The notes beneath the pieces are model-generated. The model saw only the letters and a list, made by a program, of their open reading frames with translations. It made no database searches and was not told the DNA's origin. This document shows, in pieces, positions 63,720 through 64,000 of a DNA stretch of 64,000 bases. The stretch covers positions 1,178,001 to 1,242,000 of the forward strand of contig NZ_CP051677.1 in assembly GCF_012849055.1 (NCBI RefSeq). Direction: 5' to 3'. Position numbers and translations under genes: made by a program. The DNA is from Spirosoma rhododendri. Its GTDB lineage: Bacteria > Bacteroidota > Bacteroidia > Cytophagales > Spirosomataceae. Each line of letters begins with the position of its first letter. Within the stretch, counting starts at the first letter, position 1.

Positions 63720-64000
63720 TCACAAAGCCGGGTTTTCGTCGATCCCCAGCCGGGGCAACACCGGATTCAGCACCCGCGGCACGATACGAATACGAAACAC
63801 CCGCAGCCCGCGCAGGTCATAGTCACAGGCGTAGAACCCCCGCTCCCGAATGCCCCGGTACACAGCCGTGTAGTTTACCTTCACCGGCCAGTTATTGATG
63901 GCCAGTTCACCCACGACGGCATCAACCGCTTTCCGCAGGTTGCTAAAAAACGTCACGACTGGTTCGCGCTGCCGCACCGTATTCAGCGACCCCGTGTATG
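63720..64000 (-). CDS. Unknown protein, C-terminal part only
   Basis: The frame is open to the window edge, so only the last 93 residues are seen. Visible text: NTVRQREPVVTFFSNLRKAVD, then NYTAVYRGIRERGFYACDYDL and VFRIRIVPRVLNPVLPRLG. It looks soluble and alpha/beta. I do not recognise the family. Its stop is adjacent to the stop of the convergent YeeE gene. Confidence 0.55.
   Translation of the reverse strand, partial: YTGSLNTVRQREPVVTFFSNLRKAVDAVVGELAINNWPVKVNYTAVYRGIRERGFYACDYDLRGLRVFRIRIVPRVLNPVLPRLGIDENPAL

Overview
The window is chromosomal DNA of a Bacteroidetes bacterium, most likely from the Spirosoma/Fibrella/Rudanella group of the Cytophagales. The evidence is genus-typical content rather than a marker gene: three TonB-dependent receptors with carboxypeptidase-regulatory N-termini, a DUF4249 lipoprotein, a SecDF fusion, a uppS-bamA-skp-skp cluster, S46 and S9 peptidases, a type IX secretion sorting domain, and many -7 boxes of the Bacteroidetes form TAnnTTTG. 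The genus is inference.

Layout. 1-6 kb: end of a Gfo/Idh/MocA oxidoreductase, a membrane-anchored unknown, a methyltransferase, a YjjG-type nucleotidase, a short-chain dehydrogenase and a methionine-type aminotransferase. 6-11.5 kb: a large TonB receptor, a two-domain FKBP lipoprotein and a two-domain fasciclin lipoprotein. 11.6-16.6 kb: the envelope-biogenesis cluster uppS, bamA, skp, skp. 16.8-22 kb: an Ig-like periplasmic protein, lspA, proline dehydrogenase and a DAHP synthase/chorismate mutase. 22-27 kb: a DUF4249/TonB receptor pair and a type II NADH dehydrogenase. 27-33 kb: S46 peptidase, DinB protein, S9 peptidase and a NUDIX gene broken by a -1 frameshift.

33.25-44.44 kb is an 11.2-kb integrative element in the 3' end of a tRNA-Arg(CCG) gene, bounded by a 20-bp direct repeat of the tRNA 3' end. 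It carries a tyrosine recombinase, a helix-turn-helix protein, an unknown 144-residue protein, a probable phage/plasmid II/X-type replication initiator preceded by a perfect 21-bp inverted repeat, a single-chain MmeI-like restriction-modification enzyme, an AT-rich cargo gene and a secreted FG-GAP repeat protein. There is no relaxase, type IV secretion gene or virion gene. Repeated CGTCAAC motifs lie at both ends, and the element supplies a new terminator for the tRNA while the native one is displaced to the far end. This is the most interesting part of the window.

44.6-64 kb: a secreted beta-roll repeat protein, an unknown, acyl-CoA synthetase, Rieske/FAD oxidoreductase, siderophore-type TonB receptor, class A beta-lactamase-like hydrolase, nadC, a frameshifted small membrane protein, secDF, an amino acid permease and a persulfide/sulfur operon (MBL-rhodanese plus two YeeE/YedE proteins) of which the first two genes are frameshifted.

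Four genes (NUDIX, the small gene before secDF, MBL-rhodanese, YeeE) are each broken by the apparent lack of one base, three of them in homopolymer runs. This pattern fits sequencing indels at least as well as true gene decay. Several gene gaps hold long inverted repeats of distinct families.
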